Below, one piece after another: positions 23,182-33,275 of a stretch of DNA of 64,000 nt (positions are counted from its first letter, which is position 1; each line of letters starts with the position of its first letter). Location: the NCBI RefSeq assembly GCF_007859615.1, contig NZ_CP042295.1:310001-374000 (forward strand). The letters are read 5' to 3'. Both the position numbers and the translations under genes were made by a program. Below the pieces are notes generated by a model, which made no database searches, was not told where the DNA came from, and was given only the letters and a program-made list of their open reading frames with translations. The DNA comes from Mycoplasma anserisalpingitidis. Lineage in GTDB: Bacteria > Bacillota_I > Bacilli_A > Mycoplasmatales > Metamycoplasmataceae.

Positions 23182-26100
23182 ATGAAAAAAACTAAATATA
23201 TATTAACAAGTGCTGCAACTTCAGCAGTAGGTTTAACAAGTATGTTCTTTGTTAGTTGTGAAGATACAAATAGTGAAGAATACATTTACAAAACACACAA
23301 GGTTGAGATTGAATTGTTATTAGAAAAATGTTCTCAAACATTAAATCAAATGAATGGAACACTCATTTCGGCACCCGCTGACTATCCATATTTAAAGAAT
23401 CAATACAACGATTTTAATGAAAAATTCACAAATGCTAAAGAAAGTGAAAAAATTTCATTAGATTACTATAGAAGTCTTGTTGAATTTGACAAAACACTTG
23501 TAAAAAAATTAAATTCAAATATCGAATCTAAATTGAATGAATTAAAAAACCAAATTAAAGAAATTCAAAAAGAAAAAGAAGAACTTAGTTCTTCAGCACA
23601 AAAAGAAGCTGCTGAAAAGGACAAATTAATTCAAAACCTACAAAATGAATTAAATAAGTTCGAATCTGAATTAAACAATATTAAAAATTCTTGAGTAAAG
23701 AGAAATTATTCTGCAAAAAATACCTTATTAGACTTAACTAAATTGACTATAGAAACTTTTAATGTGTTGGAAAAGAGACCTGAATTAAAATCATTTTATG
23801 ATGAATATAAAGAATTTTTTAACAACGAAACTGCTAAATATAATGAAATTTTAGAGGAAGAAGATAATTATAGTTCTTTAAGAAACTTTACATATCGTAT
23901 TATTCAAGCGACTCTAAGACTTTCTTCAATTAACGATATAGCTGCAAGAACATTAAATCTTTCTAATAACATTGAGCAAATGAACTTTATTCTTGATCCA
24001 CAAACTGCCAAAAATGATGCATTCAGTTCATTGTTTGATTGGAGAATTTCTGATTTAGATAAATTACTTTCACACTTATCTAGTGAAACATTAGAAATAG
24101 AAGATGGAAAAAAAGAAGAAGTTATCGAAACAGTCAAAACAATGAAGCAAAGATATTTGGAAAAGAAATCTGAAGCAAAAACAGCTTATGAACAAGTGGT
24201 TTATTTTGGATATCTCGAACAAGCTTATTGATCAGTTTTAATTAAAGACGGAACTATTGATGAATATATTCCTCAATTAAAAGCAGGTTTTACTGTTTCA
24301 GAAATTTTCAATAACGGTAAAATCACAGATGAAAATGTTATTAAAAAAATTAATGATTTTACAGAAAAAACTAGAGATAGAATTAATGAAATTGTTAAAA
24401 AATATTGAGCTGACTTAAGATCTATTTATAATGCAAAAACATACAATTCATTATATAAAAATGCTTATGACTACAAATACATTTTATATGATCAAAGTGT
24501 TAAAAATGTTAACGAAATCATGGGTAAATTATTTGAAAACTCATTAATTGATGCAGACCTACAAGAAAAATTAAATAAAGAATTTTTCAACGAACAAATT
24601 AAAACAATCAATGAACAATCTTCAAAAATATTAAGAAACGAAAGTGGTTCATACAAAGGTTTATTTGCTGATTTAATCAGAAACTTAGATCTTAATAGTC
24701 CATTTTACCCTAGTCTTATTCAAAAATTCTCTCTTTTTGATAATTCAACCAATATTTCAAAAGCATTTAATAGTAGAACAGACACAGTGCAAGATGCATA
24801 CAATAGATATTTAGGTCTAAAAATGGAATTAATAAAATTCCAAACTACACTAAAAGTACTTGGAATTTGAGATACATTAGGTATAAATCTTTCTGAAAAT
24901 ACTGAAATCCGTGAGTTAATGCACTTGGATGATGAATACAGCAAATACATCGAAATTTTTAACACTACTAGAGAAGAAGCGGAAAGACTTGAAGAATTAA
25001 GAAAACAAACAACAAAAGCTCAAATTGAAAAAATTCAAAAATTAAAGGATTTAGTTTATCAAGCTTTTGAAGACTCTTATAGTGCTTGAGATTTAGAAGA
25101 TTTTACAACTAAAAAAGAAACAATTGTAAGTTTATTAAAACAATCTAAAGATGGTTTGAATGAAAATTATGGAGAAGGAAAATTATTAACCCAAACATCT
25201 GATTTAGACTATTTAGTTCAATATTTTGACGAGAAATTCGAAGAAATTAATTCAATAGTCGCCCTTAATGATGATGAAGCAAGTTCAAAATTCAGAGAAA
25301 TAAAAGATTTAGTTTCATCAATTAACTCAGAGTTTGCAAATGTTTTAGATTTAATTGAAGGTGGTGAAGAGAAAGCATCTCCAATCGAAATTGAAACTAA
25401 GAAAAAAACTCGTTTTGAGGACTGAATGAATCAAGTTGCAAATATAAAATCAAATGCAACTGGTATTGATGAACAAAAAGCAGCGATTAAATCTATTTGA
25501 TCTCAACTAAATATGATTGAAAGTGATATTTACGATTATTACGATGGATTTAATGATGAAATTTTCTCAAATGCTGCTACAGCTAAGAGTGAAATTAGAA
25601 AAATCAGAACTGAAATATTAAACAACAATGAATTAAGTGAAGATGAAGTCAATAGTAAATTAGTTCAAGTAAACGCTCAAATTGATGTTATTGTTAATGA
25701 CATAAAAGATTTAATTAAAGCTTCAGAAGAAAAAATCAAAAAGTATGAACATGATGCTGAAATTGGTCAACCAGGTTATGAATATAAAATTAAAGCTTTA
25801 AACGCTCAAGAAATTAACAAAATCGTTTCTGGACAAGAAATTTACGTATTACTTCGTAATTTCTTCCAAGATCAAGAAAATTACATTAAATTTAGAAACA
25901 ATTTCCTAGATAAAAATGAGAAAAAACAAGTCGATCATGACGCTTATTTAGTAACTACTAAAGTAACTAGTGATTACATCGACACTCAAAAATTCAAATC
26001 ACTTACTGAAATTGATATTACAAGCATTTTCTTCAGTGATGAGCGTGAAAATGATGATAATGTTTCAAACATTAAAGCACAATTTAAAGCTGATTTAATG

Positions 26101-26385
26101 TCTAAAGAGATGAACTATTATAAAGCATTAAATAAATTAATTTTTGCTGATAACAATTCAAATATTGAAGAAATAAAACAAGAAGTAACTAAAACTAGAA
26201 ATGAATATTATTCAAAATTATATGAAAGTGGTGTAATTATCGAAAATAATTCAACCACAAAATTCAGAACAGATGATTTAGGTGCAAACCCATCTATTGA
26301 TAAATTTGTTGATTTAGTTGCTGAATATGCTCAATTAATTGCATCACAGAAAGTTCTTGCTGAAATTCAAGATTTAAACAAATAA
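23182..26385 (+). CDS. Large helical lipoprotein, unknown function
   Basis: 1,067 aa; start behind AAGGAG. The signal peptide ends in lipobox 'FFVSC' with Cys26, so the protein should be lipid-anchored outside. The rest is almost wholly charged and helix-forming, with a coiled-coil block ('EIQKEKEELSSSAQKEAAEK' near residue 130) and many aromatic-poor helices to the C-terminus. No enzyme motif is seen. It sits 16 nt after the ABC exporter and probably shares its transcript, so it may be exported-substrate linked, an adhesin, or a structural surface protein. The transcript ends at the hairpin at 26388. Confidence 0.75.
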
Positions 26386-26387
26386 AT

Positions 26388-26410
26388 ACTAGCTTAGGCT
26401 AGTTTTTTAT
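26388..26410 (+). terminator. Terminator of the exporter/lipoprotein operon
   Basis: ACTAGC-ttag-GCTAGT stem with a T-run, immediately after the lipoprotein stop codon. Its 3' half is the start of the 80-bp direct repeat. Confidence 0.8.
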
Positions 26411-26473
26411 TGACAAAAATTAAAATGTGAAACAAAAAAGGACTGAGTCCTTTTTGTGTGAATTATAATTTAT
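26394..26473. repeat. 80-bp direct repeat (target-site duplication), left copy
   Basis: Identical to 28713-28792, reading from TTAGGCTAG to AATTATAATTTAT, and immediately outside the two IS ends. One base at the ends is ambiguous. It contains a bidirectional hairpin (AAAAAGGACT-G-AGTCCTTTTT, 26435-26455) and a duplicate of the last bases of the D-lactate dehydrogenase gene. Confidence 0.9.
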
Positions 26474-26590
26474 CCTGAGTTTCCAAGTTAGAGTCGTTTT
26501 TGTGACTCTATTTTTTATACCTTTTATACTACGTATAAAAGAACACAAAATAATTTAATTTTTTTGCACATAATTACATTGTAGTTGTGG

Positions 26591-26596
26591 TATAAT
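26591..26596 (+). promoter_or_regulatory. Transposase promoter -10 box, leaderless
   Basis: TATAAT ends 7 nt before ATG 26604, and no ribosome-binding site is present. Confidence 0.55.
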
Positions 26597-27096
26597 ATAA
26601 GTTATGAAAAAAGATAAATGAATAGTTGTAAAAAGCAAAAGAAAAGATGAATATTATATATCATTAGCAATCAGTGGCGGATATGGTAAAGGTTATAAAA
26701 AATCAATCGGTATCGGAAGTTTAAGTGAACTACAAAAATTCAACTCTGATCCAATTAATGCTCTTAAAACTGAGTGTGAAAACTGAGATACTGAGTGAGA
26801 TAGAAACAAATTAAAACCAATAGTTGACAAATTCTTAAAAAAGAATCAAACTAAAATTAAAGTTTCAAATTATTCTCTAGAAATTATTAATAAATTTATA
26901 GATAAATTAAATATTTTTAATGATTTAAAATCAACGAAATCAAAAAATGTTGTGGACATTTTAAGATATATGCTTCAAAAAAGAGTTGTTGAAAAGAAAA
27001 GTATTTGAGGAATTTTCAATTCACAAGAAGAAACTGATACTGAATTAAATGTTGGAAAAACTAGTTTCTACAATGCTTTAGATTACTTATTTGATA

Positions 27097-27350
27097 ACAA
27101 GGAACAAATTCTTAAAAATATAAATAATCAATTAGTATCAGAAAATAAGAGAAAATTACAAGTTCTTTGATATGACACAACAACTGCTTATTTTGAATCA
27201 TTTTCAAGAATAGGAATAAGAGTACAAGGAACAAATTCTTAAAAATATAAATAATCAATTAGTATCAGAAAATAAGAGAAAATTACAAGTTCTTTGATAT
27301 GACACAACAACTGCTTATTTTGAATCATTTTCAAGAATAGGAATAAGAGT
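27097..27350 (+). repeat. 127-bp perfect tandem duplication A
   Basis: 27097-27223 is repeated exactly at 27224-27350. The duplication shifts the transposase frame. Without it the protein reads 'SFSRIGIRVPGFSKDG'. Confidence 0.95.
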
Positions 27351-27741
27351 ACCTGGTTTTTCTAAAGATGGAAAATTTAAAGAAGATCAAGTAGTTATTG
27401 GTTTAATTACAGATGAAAACGGAATTCCATTGCATTATAAATTGTTCCCCGGAAATACAACTGATTCAAAAACTTTCATTCATTTTATGCTTGAGATGAA
27501 AAGAGTTTATGAAATTGAAAAAGTTGTAATTGTTTGTGATAAAGGGATGAGTACAAACGCTAACATTAGATTTTTAGAAGCACACGGTATTGACTATATC
27601 ATTTCATATCGTATGAAAGCAGGAAGTAAAAAAGTCAAGGAATACGTCTTAAAACAAGATGACTACGTTAATTATGGTGGAGATTTTAAGTATAAGGAAC
27701 AAACATATTTTTCAACTTGACAAAATGGTAGAAAAAACGAT

Positions 27742-27995
27742 AAAGTGAGACGAAGAATTATCTCTTACTCTTCATCAAGAGCTTCAAAAGACAGAAAAGA
27801 TAGAGAAAATTTAGTCAATAACTTCTATAAAAAAGCTAAAAACGGAATGGTTTCAGCTTCTGATTTAAAAAGTGAGACGAAGAATTATCTCTTACTCTTC
27901 ATCAAGAGCTTCAAAAGACAGAAAAGATAGAGAAAATTTAGTCAATAACTTCTATAAAAAAGCTAAAAACGGAATGGTTTCAGCTTCTGATTTAA
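27742..27995 (+). repeat. 127-bp perfect tandem duplication B
   Basis: 27742-27868 is repeated exactly at 27869-27995, again breaking the transposase frame. Without it the protein continues 'MVSASDLNSIKKYKFF'. Confidence 0.95.
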
Positions 27996-28458
27996 ATTCA
28001 ATTAAAAAATATAAATTCTTCCAAAAAGTTAATGAAGACACATTATACAAATTGAATTACGACAAAATTGAAGAAGACGAACAATTTGATGGATATTACA
28101 TTTATGAAACATCTTTATTAAACATATCTCCAAGTGAAATTATTTCAATTTATCAAAAACAATGACAAATAGAAGAAAATTTTAGAGTTCTTAAAGGTAC
28201 TTTGGAGTTAAGACCAATGTTTGTTTGAACTTACAAGCACATAGAAGCATACGTTTTATTATCTTTTTTAGCTTTAGTTGTGCTTAAATATGCAATTATT
28301 CAATTAGATCAATTAGCATTAAAAGACAGTGGTTTAGTTGAAAAAACTTCTGTTATGAAATTTATAGAGATTCTTAAAACAGCAATCAAAATTAGTAAAG
28401 AAGTAAACAATGAAGTTATTTCTGTAGAATATGATAATTCAAGGAAATTAAATGAAAA

Positions 28459-28712
28459 TTTAAGATACTATGAAACATTAATAACTAAATATTTATAAAT
28501 TACAATGTAGATTTTATAAAAAGTTAAAAAAATAGCGAAATAACCGCTAAATTTGTTGTTTTTATTTTTAACTTGGAAACTCAGGTTTAAGATACTATGA
28601 AACATTAATAACTAAATATTTATAAATTACAATGTAGATTTTATAAAAAGTTAAAAAAATAGCGAAATAACCGCTAAATTTGTTGTTTTTATTTTTAACT
28701 TGGAAACTCAGG
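28459..28712 (+). repeat. 127-bp perfect tandem duplication C, at the IS right end
   Basis: 28459-28585 is repeated exactly at 28586-28712. Each copy contains the last transposase codons and the right inverted repeat, so the IS appears to have two right ends. Confidence 0.95.
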
Positions 28713-28792
28713 TTAGGCTAGTTTTTTATTGACAAAAATTAAAATGTGAAACAAAAAAGGACTGAGTCCTTTTTGTGTGAATTATAATTTAT
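28713..28792. repeat. 80-bp direct repeat (target-site duplication), right copy
   Basis: Same sequence as 26394-26473. It includes the stop and last codons of the D-lactate dehydrogenase gene and a bidirectional hairpin (28754-28774) that can end that gene's transcript. Confidence 0.9.
28754..28774 (-). terminator. Terminator of the AEC permease/D-LDH operon
   Basis: AAAAAGGACT-G-AGTCCTTTTT is symmetrical and works in both directions. It lies 7 nt beyond the D-LDH stop codon. Confidence 0.7.
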
Positions 28793-29768
28793 TTTTGCAA
28801 TCACCAGTATTAACATATTGATTAATGTTATTTAAAGTATATTCAATCATGTTTGATGCAGCTTCGTCAGTATATGAACCGATGTGTGGTGTAACTAATA
28901 ATCTAGGGAATAATTCATTGCAATCTTTAACAAATTGACTATTTACATCAAGTTTTTTACCAAAATATTCAGATTCATAGTTCAATACATCAATTCCTGC
29001 TCCATATAGTTTGTTAGATTTAACAGCATCGATGATATCTTGGTTATTTTGAATTTGTCCACGAGCAGTATTGATTAATACAGCGCCGTCTTTCATTTTT
29101 TCGATTAAATCTTTATTAATCATTTCATCATTTTTACCTTTAAAATAAGGCATATGGAATGAAACAACATCAGCTTGAGCAAGTGCTTGATCTAAAGTTA
29201 AATATTCAATAACATCCTTAAAGTTATCATTTGGATATAAATCATATCCAACAACTCTAGCTCCAAGACCTTTGAACATTTTAGCAGCTTCAAACCCAAT
29301 TTTACCTGTTCCGATAATGGCTACTGTGCTGTTTTTTAATTCTTTTGAGAATCCATTTGGATCTACAGTTAAATCACCACTTAAGGCTTTGTGAGCAAAA
29401 TAAAGTGATTTTCTTGTTAACATATGAGCCATTGAAACAGCTAATTCAGCGATTGCTGTTGGTGAATATGAAGCAACTCTAGCTAATTTAAATCCTTGTT
29501 CTTTAGCGTAAGGAATATCAATGTGATCATATCCAACTGTTCTAGTGAATAAATATTTAATTCCTTTAGCTTTAACAGCATCAATAATTTCTTTATTAAC
29601 TTTATCTTGACCTCTTACAACTACTACATCAACTCCATCAAGTAAATCCATTCTGTCAAGGGAAATAACTCCAGTAGCTAATTTAAGTTCATAATTGTAT
29701 TTTGAACTTAATTTTTCAAATAAAGGTCTTTCAACGTCTCTAACTCCAAAAAATAATACTTTCATCAT
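28782..29768 (-). CDS. ldhA: D-lactate dehydrogenase (D-2-hydroxyacid dehydrogenase)
   Basis: 328 aa. Two adjacent ATGs (29768, 29765) follow AAGGAGAAA; the second has the better spacing. NAD-binding loop 'IIGTGKIG' is at ~residue 148. Active-site Arg is in 'LINTARGQ', Glu in 'DVLNYESEY' and His in 'VTPHIGSYTD', all as in D-LDH-type enzymes. Predicted reaction: pyruvate + NADH to D-lactate, recycling NAD+ in fermentation. It is downstream of an AEC permease by 12 nt, which may export or import the organic acid. The last 11 bp of the gene lie in the direct repeat made by the IS, so the insertion did not shorten it. Confidence 0.9.
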   Translation of the reverse strand: MMKVLFFGVRDVERPLFEKLSSKYNYELKLATGVISLDRMDLLDGVDVVVVRGQDKVNKEIIDAVKAKGIKYLFTRTVGYDHIDIPYAKEQGFKLARVASYSPTAIAELAVSMAHMLTRKSLYFAHKALSGDLTVDPNGFSKELKNSTVAIIGTGKIGFEAAKMFKGLGARVVGYDLYPNDNFKDVIEYLTLDQALAQADVVSFHMPYFKGKNDEMINKDLIEKMKDGAVLINTARGQIQNNQDIIDAVKSNKLYGAGIDVLNYESEYFGKKLDVNSQFVKDCNELFPRLLVTPHIGSYTDEAASNMIEYTLNNINQYVNTGDCKNKL

Positions 29769-29780
29769 TTTCTCCTTTTA

Positions 29781-30890
29781 TTAGATAAATACCACGTTTG
29801 AAATAATTACTCAAATTGGTAAGATGATAACTGCAAGTAATGTTGATAAAGCTGAACATTGTGCAGCAAATTCTTCTTGAGTTTTGTATTGAATAGCATA
29901 TAGAATAACAACAGTAGCAGGTGGTACTGAGGCAAAAATTACCATTGAAATAGCAATTTCTCTATTAATTAATCCACCATAGTTAAGACCTAACATTACT
30001 AAGAATACAATAAGTGGTATTAAAATAAGTTTTTGAAGACTGAAGATTCATACTCATTTGTCTTTTACGGCAAGTTTTAAATTTGACGCTGCAAGAGTAA
30101 TACCGATTGCTATTCATGTAAGTGGTGATGCTAATGAACCTAAGTATTCAACGGTTTTGTAAATTCAAGGTGCTGTTACTTTTAGTTCAAATCACCCTGT
30201 AGTTCCTTTTTCTCCAAATGTTGCAGCACCAGGAATCATTGTTGTTAATCAACAAACAAGACCGATAAATGTCGCGATAACAATTGGGTTTACAAAAGCT
30301 GTTTTCATGGCTTTTTTGATGTTTTGTCTATCAACGCGAACACCAGAAACCATTATGAATGCAAATGAATATAAGAATATTCTATATGGAATATTTCACA
30401 TGTTAGCAGAAATAACACCATCAGTTGGATATAAACTTTTAATTACAGGTAATCCAAAGAATGTTGTACTTCCGAAGATTAACATCATTCAAATAATCAA
30501 AGCTCTTTTTTCAGTTAAGCTTCCATTTGGATTTGCAATTGTATTATTTTGCATTTTTGATGAAGCTTTCTTAGCACTTTCAGGGAAAAATTTAATTCAT
30601 AGAACTGAACAGATGCTTAATAAAATATAGAAAGCAAATGCAACTCCTAAAATAATTCCTTGTTGTTTTAATTGTTCTAATGAAGCTGTACCCATAAATC
30701 CTTGTAAAGCTAAGGCAGGAACAGAAATTGAAAGAACAACTTTACTAAGACTTCCTTTTCATTCTTTTTTAAGAACGTTCATTTTTGTTAAGACAAAACC
30801 TATACCAATGATAATTAAGGTAGCTAAGATAGCACCCCAAAGATTAACATTGCTTAAAGTTTTGACTAAAACTTCTTTAATGTCTGTCAT
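29781..30890 (-). CDS. AEC-family (auxin efflux carrier-like) organic acid permease
   Basis: 369 aa, ATG 30890 preceded by GAAAGG. About ten hydrophobic segments are split into two halves by a hydrophilic stretch ('KASSKMQNNTIANPNG', nt ~30570-30523). Characteristic AEC features are the conserved 'ASPLTWIAIG' near nt 30125 and 'ASVPPATVVILYA' near the C-terminus. In mycoplasmas and Firmicutes such permeases are annotated as malate/organic acid transporters. Adjacent D-LDH suggests lactate or pyruvate movement, but that is inference from context. Confidence 0.85.
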
Positions 30891-31090
30891 TTTAAATAAC
30901 CTTTCTAAATAGTTTCTAATTTATTCTAATATTTATTTATTTTTATATTTTCAAGAGAGTTTTTTTAAGTAAAAAATATGAAAACATATTCACTAGATTT
31001 TTGCAATTTCTATTGAAAATTTAATCTAGAAATCTATCAATTTATAGAAATGAAAAAATATTTCTCTAAAAGATAATTTAAATAAGGATG

Positions 31091-31096
31091 TATAAT
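31091..31096 (+). promoter_or_regulatory. deoB promoter -10 box
   Basis: TATAAT 26 nt before the deoB start, followed by an AAAAGGAGAAA ribosome-binding site. Confidence 0.6.
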
Positions 31097-31122
31097 ATAA
31101 ATACTATTTAAAAGGAGAAATA

Positions 31123-32310
31123 ATGGCTAGATTTAAACGTATTTTTATGATAGTAACCGATGGTTTAGGAATTGGACCAGATCGTGACCAAAAAGCTTTT
31201 GGTGATAAAGGTGCTAACACAATAAAATCAGCTTCATTAGCTGAAGAATTTAAAATTGATAATTGAAAAAAACTAGGGATTGGTAATATTGCTGAATTAA
31301 ATGGAAATTACCACGTTCCAAAACCACTTGCATATATGGCTAAAGTTCAAGAAGTTTCTAATGCAAAAGATACTTTAGCAGGACATTGAGAAATGATGGG
31401 AATTAAAACTCTTGTTCCATTTCCTACTTTTACAGAAAATGGGTTCCCAGAAGATTTAATCAATGAACTTTCTAAAGCTTTTGACGGAAGAAGAATCATT
31501 TGTAATCGTTCAGGTTCTGGAACAGAAGTTATTGATGAATATGCAAAAGAACAAAAAGAAACTGGTGCAATCATTGTTTATACTTCAATGGACTCAGTTC
31601 TTCAAATTGCTGCTCATGAAGAGTGAATTGGTTTAGATAACTTAAATAGATATGGTCGTGAAGCTAGAAGAATTTGTTCATCAAAACCAGAATGAAACGT
31701 TGGAAGAATCATTATTAGACCATTTATTGGTGAAGATGGTAAATATACAAGAACTTTTAACCGTCATGACTTTGCGAACCAACCTAGAAAAATGATTTTA
31801 AATAAGCTGCAAGATAAGGGTGTCGAAGTTGTTTCAATTGGAAAAATTAATGACATTTTTGTTGGTCAAGGAATTTCAAAACACTTACCAAGTGGTTCAG
31901 ATGATAAAGGAATGGATATAACAATTGAATTGGCATCTGAAAAATCAGAAAATAAATTTATTTTTACAAACTTAGTTCAATTTGACTCGCATTATGGACA
32001 CCGTCGTGATGTACATGGATATGCTCAAAATATTGCTAACCTTGATGTTAAATTAGGTAAATTAATTAATGTTTTAAATGATGATGACTTACTAATAATA
32101 ACTTCTGATCATGGTAATGACCCACTTTATCCTGGATTCAACCATACAAGAGAATTTTTACCAGCGACAATTTATTCAAAATCATTCAAAAATCCTAAAG
32201 TTCTTCCAAACTTTAATGGTTTAGGAACATTAGGAAATATTGTTGCAAGAAACTTTGGTGCAGAAATTGAAACAGAAACAGGTGATGATATTTTTGATCA
32301 ATTAGTGTAA
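31123..32310 (+). CDS. deoB: Phosphopentomutase
   Basis: 395 aa. It converts ribose-1-phosphate or deoxyribose-1-phosphate to the 5-phosphate, linking nucleoside salvage to glycolysis. It has the alkaline phosphatase-superfamily metal sites: 'VTDGLGIG' at the N-terminus, phosphorylated Thr in '[13 protein letters not shown]', '[10 protein letters not shown]' and 'ITSDHGND', with 'FNHTRE' near the end. '[12 protein letters not shown]' is typical of DeoB and separates it from cofactor-independent phosphoglycerate mutase. Length matches the family. It is transcribed alone, with promoter at 31091 and terminator at 32313. Confidence 0.93.
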
Positions 32311-32312
32311 TT

Positions 32313-32334
32313 AAAGACATTTTGTCTTTTTTTA
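32313..32334 (+). terminator. deoB terminator
   Basis: AAAGACA-ttt-TGTCTTT stem running into a T tract directly behind the stop codon. Confidence 0.75.
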
Positions 32335-32472
32335 TTGCACTATTAAACAAATAAAATTTAAATTGAAATAATAAGGTTTTAATTTCTTATAATTATTAAA
32401 AATTAACAACACTTTAGGATATAAAAAAGATAATTTAGTAAAATATATTAGATATTAATTTTGGGAGGAATT

Positions 32473-32799
32473 ATGGATAAAAGCGTTGAATTAGATAGGG
32501 CAAAACTTATTGCTGAACAAATTGTTGAATTAAAGAGTAATCTTAGTGAACTAAATAAGGAATTAAAGGAACTTTTTAAGGATACAGATGTTCCAGTCAA
32601 GGAAACTTTATCTACTGGTGGACAATTAATTTATGAAATTGTAAAACCAAAGCCTAAATTTGATTATGTCACTTATTCAGCGTTTTTATATCAGAGTATA
32701 AAGCAAGGTAAAACTTTAACTGAAGATGAACTTGATGATTTACTCCCTCAATTCACTATTGAAAAAAATGAACGTTGATCATTAAAGGTAAAAAAATAA
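32473..32799 (+). CDS. Small hypothetical protein (108 aa)
   Basis: ATG 32473 follows GGGAGGAATT; an in-frame TTG at 32461 overlaps the RBS and is rejected. The N-terminal third is a charged helix ('ELKSNLSELNKELKELF'), followed by 'STGGQLIYEIVKPKPKFDY' and an acidic helix. In-frame TGA (Trp) lies six codons before the stop. I do not recognise a family. The layout (coiled helix, then a short strand-rich part) resembles small phage- or element-borne proteins. It lies 16 nt before an IS256-like fragment. Confidence 0.6.
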
Positions 32800-32815
32800 A
32801 TAGTGGAGGTGATTT

Positions 32816-33253
32816 ATGACTTTAAAGAAAATAAATGAATTAAAAATCAAAAAAACTTTAGAAATTCGTGATAAATTTACCTTCATTATAAATGTTATGT
32901 TGAAAGCTGAATTTGAATTATTTTTTGAGAAACTACTGAATAATTTAATCTCAAAAGACGATGAGAAAAAACCTCAAAGAAATGGCTTTTACAAAAGAAA
33001 AATCCAAACTAGATATGGTTATGTTTATTATGACTATCCAAGAATTAGAAACTATAAATTCGTTTCTGAAATAATGTCTAAACATAAAGTGAATCTACCT
33101 GAATTTGAAGAATTATTGACAATAATTCTAGAGATGAATCCAATTAATCAACCCGAGCTCGAAGGAGTTTTAAGGGATTTTTTTACCACGAAATTATCAA
33201 ACGAATTTTACAAAAAAGTTACTCCAATTATAACTAGATACTTAATGAAATAA
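32816..33253 (+). CDS. IS256-type transposase N-terminal domain, stand-alone (145 aa)
   Basis: A clear RBS (TGGAGGTGATTT) precedes ATG 32816. The middle holds 'RNGFYKRKIQTRYGYVYYDY' followed by PRIRNYKF. This pattern (R-N-G-x-Y-x-R-x-x-x-T-R-x-G, then P-R-x-R) marks the N-terminal region of IS256/mutator-like transposases. The frame then ends after a further helical ~80 residues with no DDE domain, against about 400 aa for full transposases. No stop or frameshift inside suggests an intact short gene rather than random decay. It could be a truncated relic or a domesticated DNA-binding protein. Confidence 0.5.
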   Translation: MTLKKINELKIKKTLEIRDKFTFIINVMLKAEFELFFEKLLNNLISKDDEKKPQRNGFYKRKIQTRYGYVYYDYPRIRNYKFVSEIMSKHKVNLPEFEELLTIILEMNPINQPELEGVLRDFFTTKLSNEFYKKVTPIITRYLMK

Positions 33254-33275
33254 CAGTTATTTCGAAAGGAATTTT

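Larger units (their letters stand above)
26604..28498 (+). pseudogene. IS1634-family DDE transposase, frame broken by two 127-bp duplications
   Basis: It begins 'MKKDKWIVVKSK' at ATG 26604 and ends at TAA 28496-28498. As written, the frame runs into a stop at 27240-27242 because 127 bp is repeated, and breaks again near 27869. Taking out one copy of each repeat gives a continuous 546-aa protein, close to the usual size for this family. DDE residues are visible: 'LWYDTTTAYF' (first Asp), 'VIVCDKGMS' (second Asp) and 'YQKQWQIEENFRVLKG' (Glu, in the Y-R-E-K-like C-terminal motif). I therefore think the genomic gene is intact and the break is an assembly fault, but resequencing has to decide. Confidence 0.85.
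26474..28712 (+). mobile_element. IS1634-type (IS4-superfamily) insertion sequence
   Basis: Bounded by inverted ends CCTGAGTTTCCAAGTTAGAG and, at the right, CTTGGAAACTCAGG. The present span is 2,239 bp. Subtracting three 127-bp tandem duplications gives 1,858 bp, close to the published size of IS1634 (about 1.87 kb). IS1634 is known for long, variable-length target duplications, and here 80-bp direct repeats flank it. Near the left end, a hairpin with T-run may block read-in transcription. The same left end exists as a remnant at 3712. Confidence 0.9.

Noticed and set aside
23182..23700. Polyamine or peptide substrate-binding lipoprotein of the neighbouring ABC transporter
   Set aside because: The transporter is an exporter-type heterodimer and the lipoprotein is a long helical chain without a binding-protein fold.
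26604..28498. Programmed frameshifting in the transposase
   Set aside because: The breaks coincide exactly with 127-bp duplications and vanish when one copy is removed; no slippery site is needed.
31123..32310. Cofactor-independent phosphoglycerate mutase
   Set aside because: Same superfamily, but the size (395 aa) and the IGKINDIF and GHRRDV motifs fit phosphopentomutase.
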